From: Takakia lepidozioides
Lineage: Eukaryota; Streptophyta; Takakiopsida; Takakiales; Takakiaceae
Reading direction: 5' to 3'
DNA: 25,000 nucleotides
NCBI GenBank assembly: GCA_030704615.1
Contig: JAKLZA010000116.1
Span: 1-25,000, forward strand
The notes beneath the pieces were generated by a model. That model was not told the origin of the DNA and did no database searches. It saw nothing but the letters and a program-made list of their open reading frames with translations. The translations under genes were made by a program, and so were the position numbers. This document shows positions 1 to 10,434 of the stretch, piece after piece; within the stretch, counting starts at the first letter, position 1; every line of letters starts with the position of its first letter.

Positions 1-2484
1 AAATCGCTTTGTGTGTACCTGTAAGCAAACCTGCACTCATCCGATGACATACTCTCTCCTTTAGCACTAAACAGGCTTACTCTCAGTACATTTTCAACAC
101 AGTCCATGGCACCCTGTCTTCTGGAGTTGCTTTGGAAGGGTGAAAACTGGCTGGGTGAAGAGGGCCAAAAGACATAAGAGAGATAAGAGAGTCCCTAATA
201 CTGTGAATCACCTGGCCTGATGTACTGTCCAGCATGTGCCATACAGCCTCGGTTTGGCCCTCCACACTAATCTTGAGCGTTGTGGATCCCAGTACTGTGC
301 TCTTCCACATAATATCCCAGTCATAGATTGCTATGAGTATCTGTAAACTCAACACCACATCAGGCTAGCATCAGTTAATGTGTACTCCATCAACTACACC
401 TAGATTTGATTGCTTGCTGGCCAATCAGTGTTTGATTTGGACTTCTCTGAAAGGTTTTCTGAGTAACACTTGAATCGGATTTCCTTCAAATTTGAAGTAC
501 ACACAACTGCAACATCACCAGAGCAGGTCCCAAATGAAAAAAGTTTTCACTGAATAAATAGAGCTTGACAAGACTTCTGCGTGCATCTTTCAAGAAAGAC
601 GCTCTTCAGTAAAAGATACTTATTAAGTGCCACTCCTCTGATCCATTTACATAGTTCGTCCAAGTTTCTTATGCATTTACAAGGGTACTTGCCAAAGGCA
701 TACAAAGTCACACACCTCCACAGGAAGCTCCTCGGTGTAGAAGTCAAACTCTTCACCCCACATGGGATTCCTAGAACCCGGAACCATTGAACTACACAAC
801 AGAAGGAATAGCAGAAGATGAGTTGTTGCCACTTTTGCAACAAAAGTGCCTCCAATTTGCAACTACTTCTGCCAAATAACATTCTGTTCCAGAGAGGCAA
901 ACACATCTGATTCCTTACCACAGGTGCAAAGACAGCTCACATGTATAAAGAAATCAGAAAGATGACCTGAACCGCTTTTGTGAACCACACGTGATGATGG
1001 CATATGGATCTGATGTGCCATTCAAGTTGGCTGCTATCAAGTTTTTGGCTGCTAGAAGCTCCACCTGTCACCCACATTGACCAATCAGTACTAAATGCGG
1101 CGAACACTTGTTGCATTAGTTTCCAGCAAATATGACTCGTAAAACAAGGAATGAGCAAACTCCTAAGGATTTCTACAGAGTTCCAAACAGAATTCTTGTC
1201 TGTCACCACAGACTTACACATTGCCTATATTGACTGAATATTTGATGAGTAGTAGAGGTTCTTGACGACGACGACAACGACAGCAATTACCACTTTTAGA
1301 GGCCCCTTTCCATGGTCAAGCCAGAAAAAGCTTATCACCATCCCTAACTTTTCAACAATAATCAACACCGAGTTTGAACTTCACAACTCAAAACAACCAG
1401 GGACTCTCTCCCCATACATTGCCATACTATTGAGCTCAAGAGGTCTTACCCTTATCTGGTATATGAATGAGCTGCCCCACTCACTTTGAGAATCCTGTAC
1501 AACAAAATGCCCCAGTGCTGCTTCATCATCAAATTTATACATACTTCTATGTACACATTGTTCTGCATATACAGAATCCCGGTGTCAAACAAGAAACACT
1601 CCAAGGGTCCGTACTCACATGAGTGGGAGTGCTGCCTTACGAGGACAGAATAGTTCCAAAATTGGGTGCCCATGAACCATCCACTATCCCAAACACAAAT
1701 ATGCCTGCGATATTTGCAAGACTGATCGTATTTTCACCTAATGACTCTAGGTGTTCCACATCTTACATATACCTTACATCCGGGAACTGCTGCAAGTTTT
1801 GACGTCTCACAACTAATTGCTGCCAGAGCAGTGCAGATCTCTCTTGTGTAAGTAAGCAATTGGCAGGCCTGAGATTCCAAATTTCCTTCTATATTGTCCA
1901 GCCTTGATTCTCTCTTCACTCTCAACCGTAAATTCAGAATTGTGACACATTAGTGAATGGGAGCTTACATTGACACTAGTGGGGAGGGGGTTTAGTCATC
2001 TTGATGACAAGGCTTATCTCCTTGCATAGCCATTTGCCCAAGCCATACATTCGAATATACTGCAACTCCAGCTAACCAAAGTAAGGTAGGTTCATTTCGT
2101 CGATTTTGTTTATCCAAAGTTCAAAATTGGACTAATTCCGTGGAACTGTAGTCAACCAATCCACTAACCACAAAGTCATGCTGGACTGGGTTGCTATCTC
2201 ACAAGTCTAGGACCTGCGAAAGGGCCACAAAAGTGAACGGCGATCACCTTGCCAGTAGCTGGATTTGGAATCCTCACCTCCACACCCCCAGTCTCAGATG
2301 CTCTTGGAATCTGTAACCTTTTCATTCTTTCTACACGCTTTCCATTGTCGTTCGCTGGAAGTACATGCTGCAAGAGGCAGAACAATAAGACCAGCGAGAC
2401 TGCAGCCGCCAAAGATACGTTGATTTCCCCCCATGACGGTACCAGCACCTCCAGAGCCATGTCTGTTATGCTCCCGATCTTCAT
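1..2484 (-). CDS. C2-domain membrane protein, BAGP1-like (partial, 3' end outside window)
   Basis: Six exons are seen on the minus strand: 2484-2248, 1494-1450, 1064-967, 791-716, 340-212 and 30-1 (cut by the window edge). All junctions have GT-AG ends and keep frame, giving 205 residues. Residues about 22-42 are hydrophobic and should form an N-terminal membrane anchor, preceded by LVPSWGE. A C2 domain starts near residue 92. It shows [20 protein letters not shown], then [19 protein letters not shown], then [15 protein letters not shown] and [11 protein letters not shown]. Such C2 folds bind phospholipid, often with calcium. Here the first loop has Asn107 where a calcium-binding Asp is common, while Asp113, Asp159 and Asp161 are kept. 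The pattern matches plant proteins with an N-terminal anchor, a C2 domain and then a GRAM domain (Arabidopsis BAGP1 type); the GRAM part would lie beyond position 1. Translation could instead start at the Met codon at 2460. Exon 2 is only 45 nt. The family call is from memory of motifs. Confidence 0.8.
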
Positions 2485-5403
2485 CCTGCTGAATGACTGG
2501 GATTTGTCTTGCCTACTCTTGCTCTGCAACTCCCCACATACTCTGAGAATAGCAATCCGTCAGGGTTTGTGGCCAACCCGGTCCTGAGCGTGAGCTTGAA
2601 CTCAAGTGTAACTTCAGCTAAAACAGTATTGCACCACATGTAAGCATTTCTTAGACGTATAGCTTCAATTGAAATTCCATATATTTTACATAAAGGATCA
2701 AAGTTCGTAGGCAAATATTCAAAATGCCTACCGCTTAGCTTTAAGTTCTACTCAATTAGAGTATTACAAGCAACTCAGGATGTCTAGGAGCAAACCTTGC
2801 TTCGTCAAACCATTCGCTCAAATCGAAACGTATAGCAATTCCACGGGCTAGCTCAAGCCACCTATCACACATTTACTTACTCCGGACAAACACGCATCCT
2901 GCTTGTGCAAAGAGATGTGCCGATGAATTATCCACCCTACTACTGGCGTGCCTGCCCCCTTCACTACTCTTCTCATCTCTAACCGTTTTGTATAAAACAA
3001 CCGAAGAATAAAACGTTCCATATATCCTCTGACTCTCTATGAGAACCTTATAGATTTCTTTCCTCTTCCTACTCCTCCTTATGTGTGTTCATGGCCCTTG
3101 ACAACCTCGCACAGTTCAGCGCCAAGGCAAACAGTGGAGATAAAGCACTCATCTGTCCTGTTCCGTATCCAATTCTGGAGAGACTAGGTGCTCAGGTGAC
3201 ATCAAAGAGCATGTCACGCTCCACCTCCAGAAGGATCCGCCACAAGACATTCTCAAAGCCAGACAGAAACGCAAAAAACACATTAAGAGTATAATCTGGG
3301 ACAAACTAAGTTCTCGAACTCACTCAGCCGATGTCCAGCTCGATTTCACATTCCTCTGACACACGCCCCGCACACATAGACGCAGGCGAGCTACAGAGCA
3401 GGTGACGCAGGAAGCAGCCTGCCTCAGAAGGACCTGGTAGCCTCGCTTTGTCTCCAGGGCCACATCCTGTGCCCTCCATGGCCACAGCAATCACACAGGC
3501 CAGGCTCACCAACGTCGCACAGACGGCACAAAGCACTGTGCCTGCCTCCACCGCCTGCACCCAGTCATTGCGCCCGTCACCGGCCACATCCGGTTCCCGG
3601 CTCGGCCGTCCTTTGACCGTCAGATCTACACTCCTCCGCATCCCGACCATTTGAATAAAAGATATGAGTTTTTTAAACTAATTAATTTTTATATTTTTTA
3701 TTTGAATAATTCTCACACTGAGGATAGGGTTGGCATGTCGACTAATGTACACAAGACATTTGGCGGAGAAGAAATAGTATGGTACGACGAATTTTGGATG
3801 AACGTAGTAGGATGTTCAACAGTAACTTAGAAGTGCCTAGGAAGGTGTGCCTTTGTGCCTATGATTCTTCATTCGTCAGCGGAATGATCATCCGCATGAT
3901 AGGTGGGCTTACCGCCGCTGCGGATGAGCGATCGGCGCAGCGCGCAGCAGTTTTGCGCCGGGCATCCGGAAAACGCCAACGAAGTAATAAGTAGATCTAG
4001 AGCATCGGATCGATTGTCTTGTCTCTCAGATCCAGAGCATGTCTGATCCAAAAGCATGACGGTGTCGTGTTGCCGAGCTCGTCCAGGGGATTGTATATCG
4101 AAGCATACGAAGTAATTTGCGGTTGATGTTGGTTACCTCGTGACTTGGAGAGAGGATTTCCATGACGAGTTCTTAGAACACATCGTCTCCGGCGGATCCT
4201 CCAAAACCGTGCGTAACTTAGATTGGTCGGCATGCGGCGAGAGAGCTGCCATGAAGAGTTCTGACGTCTGACATACGTTTGGACGCCGGGCCCTACAGGA
4301 GACTTGAGAAACTTCTACGCGTGAGGCTTCTTGAATCTTGACTTTGATTGTCTGTTTTTCTAGGTCCTAGAATTCATGCCCTCGGATGGTCCTGGAAACA
4401 TGGTTTCATCGGATACCTGAAGGTCTTTCATCTGGCGAGGTTGCCATGAAATTCGGAATGGGATTTTTCCACTTTCTGTGGTGAGGCCGATATGAATGAG
4501 CTTTATCAACCCGAACGTGAGAGTTGACTCAGCCTCTCCTACCTAGGTGCTGCCTACGTGAGAAGGAACTAGAAAGAAAGAAACGAGAGCTGTGACAAAA
4601 AGCGGCTCAACGGTGACCTACAATCCCCACCAACCAACGACCGTCTGAGAAGGTAACGATTTTAACAAAGGGAATTACGGACTACTTACACCAAATGTTT
4701 GGAGAGACTTCTTCTCAGCCAGAGGAGAAGTAGAGGAGAAGCAAGCATAAATGAGTTCCTCGTTGCTAGAGCTTTTGCAGTCTCACACACCCTGCATACA
4801 CCCTGCCTTATGTTATGAAGTGGGTACTTCAGAACGGCCCCTCACGCACTTATTCACCCACAAACATGCAAACCTCAGTGTCTGGTCCCATGTCAGCAAG
4901 ACATTGTCCCCATGTAATCCAGTTTTGATCAACCAGTGCTTATGAAGACTTCCAGTCCATGACATTCACCTATTTGGAAGCTGTCTGGCAATAACAAGTG
5001 TTGACTAGAATGTTTTTGGACAGATATGGAGAAGAACTGAGAAAGTGACAAGAGATTGGCAATGTATAGCTTGTTAGCTCTCAGAACTGACAAACCTGCT
5101 GCGGCATGGCTCCGCCATCAACATAGGCCCTAGCTGTGGTTAGAGCACAAGCATATACCAGTTAGAACAGTAAAGTACATTTTTTGAGTATGACTCACTT
5201 CCATATTGCAAGTAATCTGCACTGAAGAGAAATTAAGGTACATCTATGTCCAAATCAAATGGCAAGCTAAAAATGATGATATGCTGATTCATATCACCAC
5301 CTGCAGCAGAACTATGGTATCAACACAATTTGCACGTATGGAAGGAGGGCCATGAACAACTCCTTGATTAGTTACAATTAATCAATACTAAGTAGACTGT
5401 GAC
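2485..5403. other. intergenic region between the C2 gene and the GT47 gene
   Basis: No recognised gene lies here apart from the uncertain frame at 3324-3650. A plus-strand TATAAAA occurs at about 2990-2996. About 95 bases further on, a short plus-strand frame begins with ATG at 3091 and ends at 3294; its roughly 67-residue product is basic at the C-terminus and resembles nothing I know. Positions 3660-3720 are very AT-rich, and 3880-4330 are richer in CpG than their surroundings. The rest looks like unconstrained intergenic DNA. The promoter of the minus-strand C2 gene should start just right of 2484, but I see no clear TATA box for it. Confidence 0.5.
3324..3650 (-). CDS. hypothetical small membrane protein or single exon
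   Basis: This is an open frame of 108 residues starting with ATG at 3650, with a second Met four residues in. It is clearly GC-richer than its flanks, and its third codon positions are mostly G or C, which favours real coding. Residues about 36-58 (VLCAVCATLVSLACVIAV at the core) form one likely membrane-spanning segment. The rest is Gly/Pro/Cys-rich and ends in an acidic tail. I recognise no family. DNA on the start side turns abruptly AT-rich. It could be a complete small gene, one exon of a larger gene, a decayed insertion or chance, since the opposite strand is also open over 3448-3654. Confidence 0.3.
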   Translation of the reverse strand: MVGMRRSVDLTVKGRPSREPDVAGDGRNDWVQAVEAGTVLCAVCATLVSLACVIAVAMEGTGCGPGDKARLPGPSEAGCFLRHLLCSSPASMCAGRVSEECEIELDIG

Positions 5404-7775
5404 TCACTTCACCTTTCTTCTCATACAAGAAAGTACCAACAGAACAATGAATGAAACTATTACTAATCCCCATCCCCAACCTAAAATTAACACTAAATGC
5501 CACCGTGAACTGGACCCAGAGCGAACGGCAGTTGTCATTTCCCGGGTGTTCAGGTATATCTTGGCGAGTACTGCATCAAGGGCAATGTCAAATGCATCAG
5601 CACTTTCCAGAACCCGTCCTACTGCTGCTCCTGTAACAGCAGCAAGCGGTCTACTCACGAGAGGGGGATATTGGCGGCCAATATGCGCATACAGTATTTG
5701 AGGAACCAACTCTGCAATCTTTGCCCGCATTGCTTTAATCTGTGATTTTGGAATCTTCTGGAGGAGATCCATCACATTATGTGTCCGCGCCTTGTTGATC
5801 TGAATTGGTAGACATTGATGAACTATGATGTCAATACAGAACAATGAAAGTCAAAAACACCACTCATTCGCAGCATCGATCAAATGCTCTAGGAAGAATT
5901 AAGTTGAATACCTCAGAAAGCACACTGAAGATTGCCACCCCAAGTCCAAACAACACTCATGATAGATATTAGCTACACTGCTGCAAAGTTTCCTTTGTAG
6001 AGAACGTGAGGCTCCAAGTTGCTCACCGGGATGAAAACCGAGTAGCTCCTCCCATCTCCTGGCAGGTGGTGGATGTACTGCCACCAAGCAGATCGCTGGA
6101 GGAATATGACTGGGATACATCCGGCCAGCAAAGAGTCAAAGAAGGATCGCCGTGTCGGACTGTCCCCAGGGGGCTGTAGACAAAACTGTGATTTGTGCAG
6201 GGCGGTTAGCAGAACTACAGGATTATTGCAGGATACATTCTGCGTCCGGCCCCTCAAAGGTGATAGGGGAAAACCCGTTGACAAAGATATCTGCAGATGA
6301 ACACTACTAACAATGAGATGCGCAGCCATAAACAAGGGAAAAATTAAGTCTCAGCCCCATAGCAAAGCCCTCCTTTGAAACACATGATAACCTGAAGTTG
6401 AAATGTAACTTTACAGAAGAACCTTGCAAAGAAATGCAAAACCAGCCAACTCGCGTGTGACAAAACGCAAAAACAAATAACCAACTCTAAATCAGTTTTG
6501 GACATGACCTGCTGATCAAGACCAGGTGAAGCTTCATGTCCTTCACAAACAAGTAGAGTGCAGCGGGAATCATGTGAACACTGATTCATCAGTGTCTCCC
6601 TGAAGCTTGCAGTGCCGCGTCGCCTGCCTCCAGCCATGCTTACCAGGGCTTCCCGTTGTGAGGATCGCCGAAGCCAGTCAACAAGCTGTTCAATCTGTGA
6701 GTCTGAGGAGGCATGGAAATAAGTGGGGTACGGAACAGCTATCTCATTGCCTGGATTCGTTCCATTGTGCTCAATGGTAAGTTTCACCATACTTTGATAG
6801 CCTTCCTGTAAGAGCATCTGCTAGCACAAAACATCACATTTCCAATCTAGTAAGCTCCTGATTCCTGACCTCGAAAGCTACGCAGATTACCATTCACAAA
6901 CAGAAAGTACGGAAAGAAGCTGCATGACAAGCTGCATGACAGAATTGGCCACATTGACACAAAATCCTGAAAAAGGCTGCTCGTTTACGAATGCGCAGAC
7001 ATGGAATGCCCGTTCTCCTAGACTCGTCTTCTGCAACAAGAAATTCAGCAAGGATCACTACTCTATTCCTTTCCCTCACCTGCGTGCCCCATGTTCTCGC
7101 TTCTGTCTGCCTTCTGAAGTCTCTAGCAATGCGCCCCAGTGTGATGAAGTGATCACGTCCCCCCCGCCGCTTCCAACTCTCCCTCGCCCTCAACCACTCG
7201 AGCAGCTGCACGTACAGCTTATTCGAAGGGTTGTGATGCGTCATGGTATGGGAAAGGTCCATGCCCGCATAAAAGGGGACATAAAAAGCATCTGCATTGT
7301 CTTCCTGCTCGGTTCTGCACGGATGCTTCTTCAACCGCTGGTGAAAATAAAGCTCCAACGAGAACTGCCAAGTGTTGAACCACGGCTCGCCAGCTACCGC
7401 AGGCCCCCCACGGTCTGCTCCATACCTGAACGCTCTCCCCATGCCCTCATTCTCCATGTACATACAAAGATCTCTTCCCTTCTTGAATCCATCGCAATTC
7501 CTCACAAACGCTTCATTGAACGCCTCTGTGATGTTGTGAATGTATATCCATCGGCCCCGGCACGACAACGTCCCAGCTGCCTTGCCAATCACAGCCGGGT
7601 CCTCCGACCTAACGGTTTCACGGAAGCGGTCACTGAGCATCAACAGCAGCAATGCGCCTCCCACCAGCCCCAAGAGAGCGCGCTGCCGTGTGCCTATGCG
7701 AGACCTGAGCCCCATCGCGCAGCCTCCACCACCATAGCTCTTCTTCTCCAAGCCCGCCAGACTCGGCCCAGACAA
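5404..7775 (-). CDS. GT47 glycosyltransferase, MUR3/KATAMARI1-like xyloglucan galactosyltransferase family
   Basis: Four exons at 7775-7080, 6817-6509, 6239-6027 and 5799-5404 are joined by phase-0 GT-AG introns and give 537 residues. The protein is a predicted type II Golgi enzyme: short cytoplasmic tail, membrane segment at about 33-48, then an exostosin-type GT47 domain. Visible family motifs are CRGRWIYIHN (72-81), TWQFSLELYFHQRLKKHPCR (135-154), ADAFYVPFYAG (161-171), WKRRGGRDHF (201-210), VPYPTYFH and CLQPPGDSPTRRSFFDSLL (355-373) followed by AGCIPVIF. The last is the hallmark of plant GT47 clade A, in which MUR3 adds galactose to xyloglucan side chains; the exact sugar and acceptor cannot be read from the sequence. 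MUR3 itself is about 620 residues, so this protein is shorter. Unusually, the C-terminus is a second hydrophobic segment (about 507-531) followed by a basic RRKVK end. A good GTGAGT donor overlaps the stop codon, so a further 3' exon is possible. Confidence 0.88.
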
Positions 7776-10434
7776 ACCAAACCGTCAGTCTCGGTAAGTA
7801 ACCGAAATCCTTTCCGTTGACCTGCGGTACTGTCGGACAGCAGCATTTGCCTCAAAATCTCATACTGGGTGAGAGAAGCGGAAGCAGATGGACCCTCTTA
7901 CGTGCTACAAAATCAACGAAGATGTTTTAAAAAAGAATTGTAGATACGGATTACCCGCTGTCCTAGTTGAAGAAAGACATTTCGAGGAGCCGCTCTGGTA
8001 TGTGAAGCCGCCTGCACGATGGAAAGAGTCTCACCCCCGATCATCAATACTGCCAATGTATCTAGACGGCCACGTCTCTGAACTTTTCCATAGTTGTTGC
8101 TCACGACTATCGAGTAAGCAGCATGAGTACCTGCCTGGCAGCAAGGAGGTGCCTTTAGCAAGGTGGAGGTGAGGGGAGTGTGCCCTGAGAATTTCACTGA
8201 CACTGTCCAGAAGCAAGTCCGCCTCTTTATTGTCCAACAGATCGCTTGATCTCTAGCTTACAATGTATGACCTCAGTGGAACAGGAAGCTGTGGGACATG
8301 CTTTGTTTTGCAACAGATCTTGTTGACGCCTCACCAAACACGGATAATGGCCTGTATTTCATACGGTCTAAGCTCAGACAGCCGCCCGATCTATGTATGG
8401 CGAGGCTTGATAGAGTTTATCGCTCTGAGATCCCACTTTCCTAGTCAATGCTATTCCTGTCGGACCATTCTTCTTAACTTTGATCACGCGGCGATTGTCG
8501 TTTCCTTTCTTTCATCTTGGGTCTCATGAGGCAAGGGATTCTTGAAGCTCAATCCATCTATTCTGAACGTCCCTTCTTTGCTACAGAAGTTAAGAGATAC
8601 CTTGCCTCTCGTTCGGATGTCTCATCCCCCACCATGACCTTTCTTCACAAGCTTATGCAACTAGAGGCACTAAGCTCTCTCACGCACGTTAGCCTTCAAT
8701 AGAAATCAAAGAGAAAGGGCATAAATGAAATGCCTTCATCATTGCCAAAATCTTATTGAGAAGGTTCTTACGGCCCCCAAACCATGGACTCTTACCACGC
8801 TACAAAAGAAAAATCTGGAGGAATTAATGAGTGCAAAAGAAGAAGCCATGAGGATCAAGGCTGGGTGTTAACTGGTCCATGAACGGAGAAAAGATGACAA
8901 GCTATATGTTAATTCGCAGGTGCTCCTTTCAATTGTTCATCTTGCTTACAAAGGGTTGAAACAATTGAACCCTACTTTGTCCATTGCCAACTAGCATCTT
9001 CAGTTGGAAGATGGCTACAAAACTCTACGCAGTCTAGCGCGTTCATTTCAGCTTCTCTGTATCTGTTCTCTTTCTCAACATCCATGAGGGATCAATCTGG
9101 CACACATGCCCTGTCTAGGCAACCTTGCATGGTCATGAGCTTTGGCACATATGGAAATCTAGATGCGATGTTGTTTTCCAGGATACACAGTTCCCAATCT
9201 ACAAAGGATTCTGTTCAGTCACTCAGACATAATTCCCTCCCGTTATAGAATTGCTCTTCAGGTTCTTTTCTCTGTTCCTCTCGTTCTTTAGTCTCTCGTA
9301 CGGGGTAGTGTCCTCATCTCAGCTCCTGGCCTTCACTGAAATAAATTACTAAAGGGCCTTTGTCCCCTTTTTGAAGAAAACAAAAACACCCTAAAAAAAC
9401 CTAATAGGAGTAGAAAAACCCTGTCTTCCTCGCTCTCCTCAGCCCAGGGCTCGCTGCCTGGTATAACACAAGGGGTTAAGGTTCGGTTTGAGTTCACGTC
9501 TCTCCTCTGAATTTCCTCGTTCTTTGTTGAGTGCGTGCTGGGGTTCTGCATTTGAAAAACCCCAGTGTCTGATGCAAAGCTCTTGCAGAAAGCTGAAGCT
9601 GCTGATTTCCACCCGTAGTCAGTTTTGCACTCTTCAACACAACGTTTTCTCATTGACCCATTATTTCGCGTCTCTTGTGTCTGGAAGAGCTGCGGGCAGG
9701 AATACAGGATATACATTTCCGGGGCCTTGGAAATTGGTGGATCGTAGCATTCCTATCTCCTGGAAAGTTCCGCGTAACCGTTCATGCTCACAAGTTATTG
9801 GTGAAAGAGTCGATCCATCCTATCAAGGGGGTAAGAAATAAACTTCTTCATTGGTTTCGCATGCATTTCACAGTAGCTCTGCAATTATGTCTGCCTCAGA
9901 GGCAAGGTGATTCAGTTGGGGGGGTGGTTAGCTTCACATTTCGTTCACATTACATGAAAGAACTGCCCACTATGGATATATATGACATCTTGGAGGGATG
10001 GGAGATGTCTCTAGTCTAAGTGAGACAAAAGAACTCGGTATTGTTATATCCCAAGCAAGAGATGAGGAGAACCAAACCTTAATTCTGCTATGGTCAGACA
10101 AGAGTTAGCTATAGAAGCATAACTACAACATCGGTGTACTGGCTGCATTTGGGGGGATATCACTGCACTGACTTTCTTGTGATAACAACACCTAATGACG
10201 TGCGATTTCAAAAATGTTACCCAGATCAAGGTCAAAGAGCCATGGCGTGGGTTCTATAAATTGCACAGTATCATGGTTTCTAATGTGGGGTATTGCTATT
10301 TTCAAATCCCCAGCTTATGAATTGACCCTCCCAATGCAAGATCTTGTTTACTTGGTTTTCTAAATAGGTTTTGGGGTCTAGGGCAACCAACCCTAACCCT
10401 CAGAAGTACTGTGTTTGCTGCAGGAGGGGAAGTC
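7776..10434. other. intergenic region shared by the diverging GT47 and PUS7 genes
   Basis: The two flanking genes point away from this segment, so it must hold both promoters. I see no convincing TATA box for either gene. The middle (about 8331-9000) reads as an eroded LINE-like element, annotated separately. A plus-strand open stretch at 9675-10019 yields about 114 residues with no recognisable family. No tRNA, rRNA or other RNA gene was found. Confidence 0.5.
8331..9000 (+). mobile_element. degraded non-LTR (LINE-like) retroelement remnant
   Basis: Reading 8331-8475 on the plus strand gives, with a stop inside, PPDLCMARLDRVYRSE followed about 15 residues later by LFLSDHSS. This resembles the C-terminal part of LINE apurinic endonuclease domains, where an RLDR motif precedes the catalytic SDH. 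Positions about 8726-8870 then give an open helical stretch containing LEELMSAKEEAMRIKAG, like the linker between endonuclease and reverse transcriptase. Several frameshifts and stops interrupt it, so it is dead. No target-site duplication or poly(A) end was located, and both borders are approximate. Confidence 0.4.

Noticed and set aside
1262-1285. GAC-like trinucleotide run
   Set aside because: It is short and imperfect and lies in an intron of the C2 gene. There is no sign of function.
1452-1673. Minus-strand frame with [18 protein letters not shown], recalling a GRAM-domain start
   Set aside because: It lies upstream of the C2 exons in gene order, opposite to the expected C2-then-GRAM layout, and most of it falls inside an intron of the C2 gene.
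1734-1925. Minus-strand frame ending at a possible donor, considered as the exon linking the C2 gene's first exon to its C2 domain
   Set aside because: It has no family-like residues. The 45-nt exon at 1494-1450 gives a better strand ([14 protein letters not shown]) and correct phases at both ends.
3879-3896. Near-palindrome around ATGATCAT (GCGGAATGATCATCCGC)
   Set aside because: It is short, imperfect and without a partner copy or gene context; such palindromes are common by chance.
6924-7820. 298-residue plus-strand open frame across the GT47 first exon
   Set aside because: It is the antisense shadow of a GC-rich coding exon. The minus strand carries clear GT47 motifs and this frame has none.
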